A stretch of 64,000 nucleotides of DNA from positions 558,001 to 622,000 of the forward strand of contig NZ_CP182357.1 in NCBI RefSeq assembly GCF_048571275.1, read 5' to 3'. This DNA is from Marinarcus sediminis (lineage in GTDB: Bacteria; Campylobacterota; Campylobacteria; Campylobacterales; Arcobacteraceae). The position numbers were made by a program, and so were the translations under genes. Numbering within the stretch: the first letter of the stretch is position 1; every line of letters begins with the position of its first letter. Below the pieces are notes generated by a model. The model had not been told where the DNA came from. It ran no database searches and saw nothing but the letters and a program-made list of their open reading frames with translations. Positions 41,953 through 50,192 of this stretch are shown here, in pieces.

Positions 41953-42780
41953 ATGTACATTCATGCTACTTCCAAACTTATTAACAGCAATACCCCCATT
42001 ACGCACTACAGAACACTCTTAAAAAGCCTTTCCGACATTAACTTAAGACGTTCATGTAAGTTTAATGTTTTGGCCGTTTATGGTGCATTGATGTGTTGTA
42101 AAGAGATTACCTTAAGTTCAAATACGGGCATTTATGTTGCTACAGAATATGGTTCTGTTCTTGAATTGGATAATATTTTAAATTCCTCTTCTGAAGAAAC
42201 CCCTATGATTATGCCTTTTGATTTTTTAAATATTAATACCAATAATGTCGGTTTTTATGTCTCAAAAGCACTCCAAGCCTCTGGTAAAAACATGGTATTA
42301 ACGGCCAAAAATTGTTCAGGAGAAAAAGCTTTACAGCTTGCAAAATTTGATTTGGATATAAAAGAGGTTGAAGATGTGTTAATTGGTGGAATCGATGAAT
42401 CGGTCAGTAGCATAGAAAATGCGAACTTATACATTGATAACATTTTAAACCAAGAGTCAAAAGATGGAAGCTGTTGGATTTATGCCAATCGCCACAAAGA
42501 GAATGCCATAGCCCATATTGATGAAATCAATGAGTATGCCAACCTTCAAAACTTAGAAAAAGAGATGTTTTGCAATGCCCATATCACACTCAATCAATTC
42601 GCTACTCAAGATGAAGCATTAAAAGACTTATTAAAAGAGAATACGTTGATGCAACTCGACTCTTTTTATGGCACAGAGGGGATATTAAAAGTAATAGAAC
42701 TTCTTAATTATAAAGGCAAATTAATTCATATTGCAAAAGACAATCAAGGCAAATATATGGTTATCAAGCTAAGCAAATAA
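41953..42780 (+). CDS. Degenerate ketosynthase-like protein (probable chain-length factor)
   Basis: A 275-residue thiolase-like protein. The half matching ketosynthases reads GIYVATEYGSVLELDNIL, NVGFYVSKAL and VLTAKNCSGEKALQLA, then DVLIGGIDES. Aligned to STACTSS of true ketosynthases, the catalytic cysteine position is Asn, with a cysteine one place later. The C-terminal His motifs are lost. I infer an inactive partner of the preceding ketosynthase. It ends 3 bp from the stop of the convergent btrH-like gene. Confidence 0.6.
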   Translation: MYIHATSKLINSNTPITHYRTLLKSLSDINLRRSCKFNVLAVYGALMCCKEITLSSNTGIYVATEYGSVLELDNILNSSSEETPMIMPFDFLNINTNNVGFYVSKALQASGKNMVLTAKNCSGEKALQLAKFDLDIKEVEDVLIGGIDESVSSIENANLYIDNILNQESKDGSCWIYANRHKENAIAHIDEINEYANLQNLEKEMFCNAHITLNQFATQDEALKDLLKENTLMQLDSFYGTEGILKVIELLNYKGKLIHIAKDNQGKYMVIKLSK

Positions 42781-42783
42781 TTC

Positions 42784-43773
42784 TTATATCTGTTTTAATA
42801 ATCTGCACGCTTTTTCTTCAAATTGCGCTGCTTCCAACAATTTATCTGCGATTTTATTAGCATCAAATTTATCCAGTTTTTTGCTTGATTCAACACAATA
42901 CAGAGCAAACTCTCTGAGTGTATTTCCTGATTGTATAAATAAAGAGGAGGCCTCTTCTAAAATCTCATTATCCAAGTCATACACTTTTGCTTCTTGCAAA
43001 AATGCAGCATATAAAAAACGGAATCCCCCGCCACCTGTTCCTATCTCTTCTTGCATTCGCACAATGTGTGTTAAAAAATTTTTAAGGTATCTTTGATTGT
43101 TATCCAGTTTTAAAGAAGCAATCTTTTTGGCCAATCGTTTCATCCCTTTAATTCCAGCAAAAGGGAAAGGGGTGAGCATAGATTTGGCATTTTTAACGAT
43201 GGCTTTTTTTATGATTTTTGAAAAATCAATCTCATTGGGAATACTTTTAGGGTAGTATAAAAACCCTTTTGGTGCAAAGGCACCTTTGGCAAATCTTGCT
43301 TGGGTCAATTTCTCTTCATTGCACAAAACAACCTCTTCAAAAACAGGGTCTGAAATGCAATAATCACTTCCTTGTTTTGCATAAACCAACAAGTTATGTG
43401 CATTAAAATGAAACTGCATATCTTTAGGAAAATAAGGCAGATAAAAAACCGATGTTTGGAGTCCAACGAGTTGATTGTTTTTCACAAAATTGGTTAAATC
43501 TTCATTGGCTTCTTCTTGAGATTTATACTTCTTTTTGACCATCTCTATGCCCAAAACTTTTGAGATTTTATTCACAATGTTCTTAGGAAGTTCTCGGTAT
43601 GCAACAAGTGGCATATTGCTTATTTTAACAATAGGAAGATAGACAAATGAAAGTGAACTGGTTATTCCAAAAGCCATGGGTTCACTTAATTTTAATCCAT
43701 AATTTGTCAGCAATGTAGAAATCACACCACTTTCACAATGGGCAAATTGAGCGTGTTTAAATGGTGTACTCAT
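42784..43773 (-). CDS. BtrH N-terminal-domain acyltransferase-like protein
   Basis: A 329-residue protein resembling BtrH of butirosin biosynthesis, which moves an acyl group from an ACP to an amine by a papain-like cysteine mechanism. HAQFAHCESGVISTLL carries the candidate nucleophile (C13), the candidate histidine is in HFNAHNLLVYA, and YCISDPVFEEV follows. The C-terminal half is helical (DUF4872-like). In this cluster it could join the polyene acyl chain to the dialkylresorcinol or another acceptor. It is the last gene of the dar unit, with ATGA overlap to the gene before it. Confidence 0.78.
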   Translation of the reverse strand: MSTPFKHAQFAHCESGVISTLLTNYGLKLSEPMAFGITSSLSFVYLPIVKISNMPLVAYRELPKNIVNKISKVLGIEMVKKKYKSQEEANEDLTNFVKNNQLVGLQTSVFYLPYFPKDMQFHFNAHNLLVYAKQGSDYCISDPVFEEVVLCNEEKLTQARFAKGAFAPKGFLYYPKSIPNEIDFSKIIKKAIVKNAKSMLTPFPFAGIKGMKRLAKKIASLKLDNNQRYLKNFLTHIVRMQEEIGTGGGGFRFLYAAFLQEAKVYDLDNEILEEASSLFIQSGNTLREFALYCVESSKKLDKFDANKIADKLLEAAQFEEKACRLLKQI

Positions 43774-44165
43774 ATTTCAAAATCCTTTAATTCTTCATAG
43801 GTTATGCCAAAGGCAACTGCGTATTTTTCCAAAAGTTTACGATTCAATTTTGTGAAGTTCTTCATTTTTAAATGCCGTTTTACTCTAAAAGAGAACATCC
43901 CTACCACACTTGAAAGTGTCGGCAAATCCATTCGGTTTTTATACATAAAATACTCTATGGGAGAAGCCGTGCCTTTTTTTATATTTTCAAGGCTCTCTTT
44001 GGCCAATGTTTCAAACTCTTCAACGGCAGTTTTTGTTGCAAACTCTTCTATGCTACTGGCATAATTCACGCGTTGAAACGCTCCCCCCTCACTTGAAACA
44101 TACATCACTTTTTTTTGTCCATTTAAAGTGCTGTTCTCTTCTTGAGGAACTTCTATTTTATTCAT
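43770..44165 (-). CDS. Unknown protein in the dar unit, C-terminal helix-turn-helix-like region
   Basis: A 131-residue protein I cannot assign. The N-terminal 80 residues are polar. The last 50 residues (LPTLSSVVGMFSFRVKRHLK and FTKLNRKLLEKYAVAFGITY) have the spacing of an XRE-like helix-turn-helix, though that match is weak. It lies between darB (adjacent, no gap) and the btrH-like gene (4 bp overlap), so it is certainly translated with them. It could be a regulator or a small partner of the condensing enzymes. Confidence 0.6.
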   Translation of the reverse strand: MNKIEVPQEENSTLNGQKKVMYVSSEGGAFQRVNYASSIEEFATKTAVEEFETLAKESLENIKKGTASPIEYFMYKNRMDLPTLSSVVGMFSFRVKRHLKMKNFTKLNRKLLEKYAVAFGITYEELKDFEI

Positions 44166-45311
44166 TTAAACCACTTCAAGAGAGATAAAAGCCGTTGAAA
44201 AACGCCCACTTTCTGGGATATAACAGAGAATCTTATCGCCTTTAACTAACTTGTTTGAATGAAATAACTCTTCAAGAATAATATAAATAGAAGCACTTCC
44301 TGTGTTACCAAATTGTGTTAAATTGGTAAACCATTTTTCATAAGGGATTTCAAAATTTGCTTTTTTTAGGCCCTCATAGAGTTTATCTTTAAAATACATC
44401 GAAGAGAAATGAGGCAAAAAGTAGTTGTAGTCACTGCTTTTAAGATCTCTTTTTTCTAAAATCTCTTTTAAAGGTTTTACCACGGTATATTCAACAATAT
44501 TTTCATTTAGAAGTTTGACATTTTGTTGTACACTCAATAAAGAGTCTTGCATCACATCTTTTTGCTCATAAGCTCGCCAAGATTGCACACTATTGTCTTC
44601 AAAAACTTTTAGACCACTGTACATACAAACGGGCATTTCACCCGCATATGAGAGCATATCAATAAACTCAATTTTCAGAGATATTTTATCTTTATTGGGT
44701 TGGTTTTCTACTCTCATGGCACCTGCACCATCAGATAACATCCATCGTAAGAAATCTTTTTCAAATGCAATGCTGCTGTTTTTTTCTAACTCATCTAATT
44801 TAATAATGGATTCTTCTGTAAAATTTTTTGCACTTAAAATTGGTGAGGAAGCTTCAGAACCACACGATACTGCTTTTGATATTTCTCCTGATTTGATACC
44901 ATAATAGACATATTTTAAAGCATTTACTCCACTTAAACAAATTCCAGAAGCCGACACAGTCTCAATAGAACTGATGCCCAATTCTCCTTGAACCATAAGG
45001 GTGTGTCCTGGCATTAATTGATCAGGAGAAGTCGTTCCACAGGCCAAACACTCTATGTCTTTTAAAGAAAAATCTTCCTTTTCTAACTTTTTAATTGCAT
45101 TGGAACAGAGTTGGGCATTGGTAAACAGTGGTTTTTGAGTCCCTTTTTCTAAAACATAAAACCTTCTTTGTATGCCATTGCTTCGCAAAACAATGTTTTT
45201 AACCTTAGATTTTTTGCCTGCTATACAGCCCAAATACTCTTCAATTTCATCATTAAATACGGGTTCATTGGGCATAAACTTTTGTATATCGTTAATATAA
45301 ACACTGCTCAT
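44166..45311 (-). CDS. darB: DarB-type ketosynthase III-like condensing enzyme
   Basis: A 381-residue KAS III-fold protein with Cys in ETVSASGICLSGVNAL (about C120), His in FLPHFSSMYF and Asn in FGNTGSASIYI, the full Cys-His-Asn set. DarB condenses two beta-ketoacyl units to a cyclohexanedione that is turned into a 2,5-dialkylresorcinol. The neighbouring darA-like gene (4 bp overlap) makes this far more likely than FabH, which is about 320 residues. Dialkylresorcinols are one half of flexirubin pigments, the other half being an aryl polyene, made by the adjacent genes. Confidence 0.82.
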   Translation of the reverse strand: MSSVYINDIQKFMPNEPVFNDEIEEYLGCIAGKKSKVKNIVLRSNGIQRRFYVLEKGTQKPLFTNAQLCSNAIKKLEKEDFSLKDIECLACGTTSPDQLMPGHTLMVQGELGISSIETVSASGICLSGVNALKYVYYGIKSGEISKAVSCGSEASSPILSAKNFTEESIIKLDELEKNSSIAFEKDFLRWMLSDGAGAMRVENQPNKDKISLKIEFIDMLSYAGEMPVCMYSGLKVFEDNSVQSWRAYEQKDVMQDSLLSVQQNVKLLNENIVEYTVVKPLKEILEKRDLKSSDYNYFLPHFSSMYFKDKLYEGLKKANFEIPYEKWFTNLTQFGNTGSASIYIILEELFHSNKLVKGDKILCYIPESGRFSTAFISLEVV

Positions 45312-46258
45312 TTTTCTAAAAAATCCTTCATCCGAGTATCTTTACTGCCAGAGGGCAATTCATACAACTCTTTTTCTTGCAAAACTTTCTCTTTATTGAT
45401 TTGTCTTATTATATATTGAATTACCATATTAATCGGCACCACTGTTACAATCATAAAGATTAAAAAAACCGTATATAACACCAGCACGGGCTTTCGTTTT
45501 GCACTGCCTTGAGGACCAAGATTTCGTATTAATTTTCCCCAAATCATAAAACTCTTTGTACCGATTTGTTCACTCTTAATGAATTTTTGGTTCACATTCA
45601 CCGCTTTTAATCCATGACACATGGAGTTAAAGTTTTTTTCATCATTGTTTTGTAATCCGGCTTTAATGGCATGCCCAAAACGCGATGCATTTTTAATTTC
45701 ATCGGGATGAATCCCCGCTTTGGGGAAAATTCCCCAAAGACTCTCTTTGTTTCCCGTAAGCAACCATCGTGGAGTCGTTACAAATGTGGCAAAAGAGTTG
45801 CCTTGATCGATTAAAACAATATTGTCAATTAATTTTGCACCCATATCATTTAATAATACTTTGACTTTTTCTTGTGCCATCACCCACATATTTCTGCAAC
45901 CAATAACAGTAATAACGGGTTTGTTTTTTAATTTCTCTTTGGCATACGCACTTTTTAAAAATGCCGTTATAGGCAAAGAGGGGGACAAAAACCACACTTG
46001 ATACGCCAATATGATTAAATCATATTCATTGTCATCTTCATCAATGGCTTCAATTTCACAAGGGTCTAAATAGACAGACTCTGGAAAACAGTCCATAAAT
46101 GTCATAAAACTCCATGGAAAAGGATACGCTTTTTTGGGTGTTATTATGTGATGAATAATTTGGATATGCTTATCTGCTGCAAGAGGAGAACTCAATGAAG
46201 CAATCACTTCATTGAGTTGACCCGATTGAGAATAACTGACAATTAAAACTTTTTTCAA
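45308..46258 (-). CDS. darA: DarA-type flavodoxin-like dialkylresorcinol enzyme
   Basis: A 316-residue protein. The N-terminal flavodoxin-like fold shows VLIVSYSQSGQLNEV (FMN phosphate loop, about 4-18), LIILAYQVWFLSPSLP and VITVIGCRNMW. A membrane-associated C-terminal segment with one strong hydrophobic helix (about 262-286) follows. The family is annotated as dialkylresorcinol condensing enzyme; later work assigns condensation to DarB and aromatisation to DarA, which suits a flavin-type fold. First gene of the minus unit darA-darB-unknown-btrH. Confidence 0.8.
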   Translation of the reverse strand: MKKVLIVSYSQSGQLNEVIASLSSPLAADKHIQIIHHIITPKKAYPFPWSFMTFMDCFPESVYLDPCEIEAIDEDDNEYDLIILAYQVWFLSPSLPITAFLKSAYAKEKLKNKPVITVIGCRNMWVMAQEKVKVLLNDMGAKLIDNIVLIDQGNSFATFVTTPRWLLTGNKESLWGIFPKAGIHPDEIKNASRFGHAIKAGLQNNDEKNFNSMCHGLKAVNVNQKFIKSEQIGTKSFMIWGKLIRNLGPQGSAKRKPVLVLYTVFLIFMIVTVVPINMVIQYIIRQINKEKVLQEKELYELPSGSKDTRMKDFLEK

Positions 46259-46282
46259 TATTATATTTGCTCAAACAACAAG

Positions 46283-46672
46283 TTATAGCATAGACAATTC
46301 AAGATTAATTGCTGTTTCTAAATTTTTAACCCAACCGTTATAATTTTGATGAATTGTTCCTTTAGTAGGATCATATTTTAAATTCATACTGTTTTTATAC
46401 GTAATTGAAAAATCTTTTTCTGTATACGCAATATCAACCACAGCAAAATGTTCTCTGAGAGTAATTTTTGCTTCTGCTAAACCCGGTTTAACTTTAGTTA
46501 CTATCCAACCTTTTGAATAACCTGCTCTTTTGATTGCATTAAAAATTTTATCATCAGAGAGTTTAACACTGATTGGATCTTTTTGAACATTGTAAATCGA
46601 TGCAACTCTACATCCAGTTAATACCAATCCAACTAGCACTAAGGCTCCTAAACTTTTTAATAACGTTTTCAT
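46283..46672 (-). CDS. Small lipoprotein, unknown function
   Basis: A 129-residue protein with a lipoprotein signal (hydrophobic LLKSLGALVLVGLVLTGC, lipobox LTGC, C21). The body contains RAGYSKGWIVTKVKPGLAEA and HFAVVDIAYTEKDFSITY, suggesting a mixed alpha/beta domain that recurs in small Campylobacterota lipoproteins. It ends 24 bp before darA on the same strand, so it could be read into the dar unit, but its type is generic. Confidence 0.75.
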   Translation of the reverse strand: MKTLLKSLGALVLVGLVLTGCRVASIYNVQKDPISVKLSDDKIFNAIKRAGYSKGWIVTKVKPGLAEAKITLREHFAVVDIAYTEKDFSITYKNSMNLKYDPTKGTIHQNYNGWVKNLETAINLELSML

Positions 46673-46736
46673 TTTTCCCCTTTGTTTTTAAAATTAAAAA
46701 TAATAATACCCAAGAGATGGTTTGTTTTTTCTTAAT

Positions 46737-48068
46737 TTATACCTTAACTGTGACAGTACTGTAGGGATTGTACAAAACATTCGCACCTGACTGAATCTTC
46801 ACATTTCTTCGTTGTGTATAATCAACCAAATAGTTTCCTTCAAAATCAACTGAAAATTGCGCACAAATTTTTGCGGCTTTTTCTATGACCTCATCGGGTA
46901 TTGTTTTTTTACTGTTTTGAACAATGACATGAGAAGAGGGTCTCTCTTTTAAATGAAACCAAAAGTCACTGGCTTTTGAATTTTGAAGCAGATGAACATT
47001 TTCTCGTTCACTTGTTCCTAAAAGTATTTTATACCCTTGAAAGAAAAAGCTTTCATAGGGCTCTTGTTTTTTGGTTTTGGTTTGATTTCTCTCTTTTTTA
47101 GGAAAAAGAAATTCTATCTCATCAATACTTTTTGCCTCTTCTATTTGACTCAGCATGCGTTTTAAAAACTGTGCTTTTTGCTCTAAATTATCTCGCTCTA
47201 GATAGAGTTTTTTTGCTTTTTGTTTTGCTTTTTTTGCTTTAGCAAACAGATGATTAGCAAAACCCGATGGCGTGGGGTATTTTAAATCTAACGCCATTTT
47301 GATGACATTTCCTTCAAAATCAAAAACTTCAATGAACGATTGATACGGTTTAATGTTATGCATATTACTTAAAATCAAATTGGCTTTATTGTAAAACTCT
47401 TGTGACTCAAGTTCCAACTCTTCTTGTTGTGCCAAACCGTTCAACAAATTTTCAATTTTTTGCAACTGTTTTGTTATTTGTGAACGTTTTAATTTTTTTA
47501 AGACATCCAGCTCTTGCTGCTCTTTTTTTTCATACACCCCATAAAGATATGCTTCAATATTCTCAATGTTTTCCATTTTTGGAATAAAATCGGGTTTTGG
47601 TATAGCAGATAATAACATTCCCACTTTTACGACTCGACTGGATGAATATTCATCAATATGTCTTAACGCTTCTAAAACAACACTCTTTTCATCGGTTATA
47701 ATGATATTGGTGTATTTCCCTGTAAATTCTAACTGCAGTTTTGTTTTGAGTGATTTATATGAAGATTGACTCAATACTTCAATACAAATGACTTTATCAT
47801 CATTGAGCAGAGAAATATTTTCAATTTTAGAATTGTAAAATCTTTTTTGTAACACAACATCAAAAGGGGCGTTATAATCTTTTTTTGTATTAAAAGTATC
47901 CTCTTTTTTGTAAATTAACGCGTTGCTTTTAGAGAGATCAAAATAGATGCTGTTTTTGTTGTTAAACTCAATAATAATGGTATTATTGTCAACTCTTTTA
48001 ATCAATTTTACTGCCGTACAATGTTCTTGTAAATAATCAACAATTGCTTTTAATATATAATATTTCAT
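46737..48068 (-). CDS. NFACT/RqcH-family RNA-binding protein (short form)
   Basis: A 443-residue protein. The NFACT-N region covers the first 180 residues, a helical coiled middle covers about 195-330 (KKEQQELDVLKKLKRSQITKQL in parts), and the C-terminal NFACT-R domain has SDFWFHLKERPSSHVIVQ and DYTQRRNVKIQSGANVLY. Relatives (FbpA, RqcH) act in ribosome quality control; the Campylobacterota form is about 100 residues shorter. It is a single gene. Confidence 0.83.
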   Translation of the reverse strand: MKYYILKAIVDYLQEHCTAVKLIKRVDNNTIIIEFNNKNSIYFDLSKSNALIYKKEDTFNTKKDYNAPFDVVLQKRFYNSKIENISLLNDDKVICIEVLSQSSYKSLKTKLQLEFTGKYTNIIITDEKSVVLEALRHIDEYSSSRVVKVGMLLSAIPKPDFIPKMENIENIEAYLYGVYEKKEQQELDVLKKLKRSQITKQLQKIENLLNGLAQQEELELESQEFYNKANLILSNMHNIKPYQSFIEVFDFEGNVIKMALDLKYPTPSGFANHLFAKAKKAKQKAKKLYLERDNLEQKAQFLKRMLSQIEEAKSIDEIEFLFPKKERNQTKTKKQEPYESFFFQGYKILLGTSERENVHLLQNSKASDFWFHLKERPSSHVIVQNSKKTIPDEVIEKAAKICAQFSVDFEGNYLVDYTQRRNVKIQSGANVLYNPYSTVTVKV

Positions 48069-48190
48069 TATGTTTCACTTGCTATTTTTTTAGATAATTT
48101 TAAAACTTATATCATCTATTCAAAATTATAATATAAGTTTTTTTTATATTTTTATAGTATTTTTTTCAGAGTGCTTTTATATTCCTATGC

Positions 48191-48196
48191 TATAAT
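48191..48196 (+). promoter_or_regulatory. Extended -10 promoter of the cytochrome-like gene
   Basis: TGCTATAAT is an extended -10; the TATAAT at 48191-48196 lies 32 bp before the ATG. No -35 match. AGGGGA serves as ribosome-binding site. Confidence 0.6.
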
Positions 48197-48228
48197 TGTA
48201 GCTGAATTTATATTTTAGGGGAATAATT

Positions 48229-48552
48229 ATGTCGAAATTATTAAAAATCGTTTTAGCAGGTGCACTTGTAGCTGGTATTGCTGCAACTACAGCTTCTGCT
48301 GATGTTGTTAAAGGTCAAAAACTTTTTGCAAAAAAATTAAAAAGTACTTGTGGAATGACAGGTGCAGAATTTGCTAGATCTCATTCACAAGATGATTGGA
48401 AAGCACTTAAAGATGGTGGAAAATTTGAAGAAGAAATTATCAAAATTTGTCCAGAGGTAAAAGCAGGAGATATCAAAAAGTCATGGCAAGAAGATATTTA
48501 TGACTTTGCGTATGAATATGCAAATGATTCAGGTGTTGTTCCTTCTTGTTAA
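48229..48552 (+). CDS. Periplasmic cytochrome c-like protein without a haem motif
   Basis: A 107-residue protein with a signal peptide (cleavage after TASA, about 24). KGQKLFAKKLKSTCGMTGAEFARSH (in parts) resembles the start of small class I cytochromes c, but the CxxCH haem site is absent; only C41, C74 and C107 remain. The end, YANDSGVVPSC, is also typical of a group annotated as cytochrome in Campylobacterota. Whether it binds haem is doubtful. A strong promoter and terminator mark a well-expressed single gene. Confidence 0.7.
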   Translation: MSKLLKIVLAGALVAGIAATTASADVVKGQKLFAKKLKSTCGMTGAEFARSHSQDDWKALKDGGKFEEEIIKICPEVKAGDIKKSWQEDIYDFAYEYANDSGVVPSC

Positions 48553-48570
48553 TTCATAAAAAACACTACT

Positions 48571-48608
48571 AAAAGGTGGCAGTAACTTACTGCCACCTTT
48601 TTTTTTAT
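48571..48608 (+). terminator. Intrinsic terminator of the cytochrome-like gene
   Basis: A perfect stem AAGGTGGCAGTAA/TTACTGCCACCTT with a 2-nt centre is followed by nine or more T. Confidence 0.92.
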
Positions 48609-48627
48609 TATATTTATTATAATAAAT

Positions 48628-48644
48628 CTTAATAGTATATTAAG
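48628..48644. promoter_or_regulatory. Palindrome CTTAATA-N3-TATTAAG in the porin promoter
   Basis: A perfect 7 bp inverted repeat lies about 23 bp upstream of the porin -10 box, a good place for a regulator. The factor is unknown. Confidence 0.4.
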
Positions 48645-48666
48645 ATGTAATTAAAACGAAGCATCG

Positions 48667-48672
48667 TATAAT
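48667..48672 (+). promoter_or_regulatory. -10 box of the porin gene
   Basis: TATAAT, 28 bp before the ATG at 48700; GGAGAG is the ribosome-binding site. Confidence 0.6.
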
Positions 48673-48699
48673 TAAAATAGGTAATCATAAAGGAGAGTT

Positions 48700-50154
48700 A
48701 TGTTTAAAAAGAGTTTAATAGCACTGTCAGCAGTAGCAGCAATCGCTACAACTTCAGTTGCTAATGATGATGTGATGGCGCAACTTGAGGCATTAAAAGC
48801 CCAAATTGCAAAATTAGAAGCACAACTTAATCAACAAGACAAAAAAATTGTTACAGTTGAAAAAAGTGTGAAAAAAAACGCGCAAAAAGTTGATTTGGTC
48901 AAAGCACATGATGCAGGTGATAATATCAAGTGGGATGTTGATTTTAGAACACAAATGGACAGTATCACTTACAAATTAGGAAATGGTACTAAACTTAAAA
49001 ATTCTTCAGTTCTGTCAAATAGACTTTGGTTAGGGATGAAGTATCAAGCAGATGAAAATTCACTTTTCTATGGAACACTTTCTTACAATAAACTCTTTGG
49101 AGAAGATGTAAATAGTGTTGGAAATTCTCAGTTTGATTGGATTACCAATGAAGCTGCAGGAAATGACAATGCGTTAAATGTCAAAGAGGCATATTGGCTC
49201 TATATGAATGACTCATTTTTAGGGAACAAAGATGTTTCATGGACAGCATCAATTGGACGACGTCCTTCAACAGATGGGTTGGGTATTAACTTAAGAGTTG
49301 ATCAACAAAGAAAATCACCTCTATCACATACTGTAAATGTTGAGTTTGATGGAGCAAGTGTTCGATTTAATCTTGATAAAATCACAGGTGTTGAAGGAAT
49401 GTGGCTTAAATTCTGTGCAGGAAGAGGCTTAACCAACGCACGACTACGATTTGACAATCAAGGTTACGATTATGCAAAATCAACCACAACTTCAAACGTT
49501 GATTTGCTTGGATTTATCTTTGTTCCTTATGACAACGGACAATATTCGGTTCATACAAACTATGCCAAAGCATGGAACTTAATTGGATATGAAGATAGAG
49601 TAGCACCATTTGGTAGTCCAGACAGTGCAAACTTTACAGATTTTGGTGGTTTAACCTTAGCTAACATCATGTTTAAAGCCGATGGAATTGGGGATGGAAT
49701 ATCGGATTATTTAGATAACTCCATCTTTTTTGCATCGTATGCAATGAGTGAAACAGATCCAAATGCATTAGGAATGCTTGGAAGTACTGATAAAGAGAGA
49801 GGTCACTCTTATTGGGTTGGTATCAATGTTCCTGATGGGTTTACTGATGATGGTAGATTTGGTCTTGAATGGAATAAAGGAAGTAAATATTGGAGAAGTT
49901 TCACATATGGTGAAGACTCTATGATTGGTTCTAAATTAGCCGCTCGTGGTACAGCCATTGAAGCTTACTATAACAAAAATTTAACCTCTGCATTAAGTGC
50001 ATCTGTCAGATTTACAAAAATTGATTACGACTACACTGGAAGTAATGGATTCTTTGGTGATTTTGGTGCACCAATGGATACAAGTTCTGCAGCAGCTGGG
50101 AATGCAGTTAAAGAAGCACAAAACATCACAGGGTATATCAGATACCGATTCTAA
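48700..50154 (+). CDS. DUF3373-type major outer membrane porin
   Basis: A 484-residue outer membrane beta-barrel. It has a signal peptide (about 1-21, ending SVAND), then a coiled coil of heptads (MAQLEALKAQIAKLEAQL, about 25-65) as in trimeric periplasmic stalks. Alternating hydrophobic beta strands follow to the terminal aromatic GYIRYRF. IGRRPSTDGLGINLR and HTVNVEFDGASVRFNL match DUF3373 porin-like proteins of Campylobacterota. Promoter and palindrome are visible upstream and a hairpin downstream, so it is a single, probably highly expressed gene. Confidence 0.85.
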   Translation: MFKKSLIALSAVAAIATTSVANDDVMAQLEALKAQIAKLEAQLNQQDKKIVTVEKSVKKNAQKVDLVKAHDAGDNIKWDVDFRTQMDSITYKLGNGTKLKNSSVLSNRLWLGMKYQADENSLFYGTLSYNKLFGEDVNSVGNSQFDWITNEAAGNDNALNVKEAYWLYMNDSFLGNKDVSWTASIGRRPSTDGLGINLRVDQQRKSPLSHTVNVEFDGASVRFNLDKITGVEGMWLKFCAGRGLTNARLRFDNQGYDYAKSTTTSNVDLLGFIFVPYDNGQYSVHTNYAKAWNLIGYEDRVAPFGSPDSANFTDFGGLTLANIMFKADGIGDGISDYLDNSIFFASYAMSETDPNALGMLGSTDKERGHSYWVGINVPDGFTDDGRFGLEWNKGSKYWRSFTYGEDSMIGSKLAARGTAIEAYYNKNLTSALSASVRFTKIDYDYTGSNGFFGDFGAPMDTSSAAAGNAVKEAQNITGYIRYRF

Positions 50155-50164
50155 TATAGTTCTA

Positions 50165-50192
50165 AATAGAAAAAGCGTTATGCTTTTTCTAT
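50165..50192. terminator. Bidirectional hairpin between the porin and a convergent gene
   Basis: The arms TAGAAAAAGC and GCTTTTTCTA with a 4-5 nt loop can terminate both strands because the stem ends in A- or T-rich arms. The minus gene stops inside it. Confidence 0.6.
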
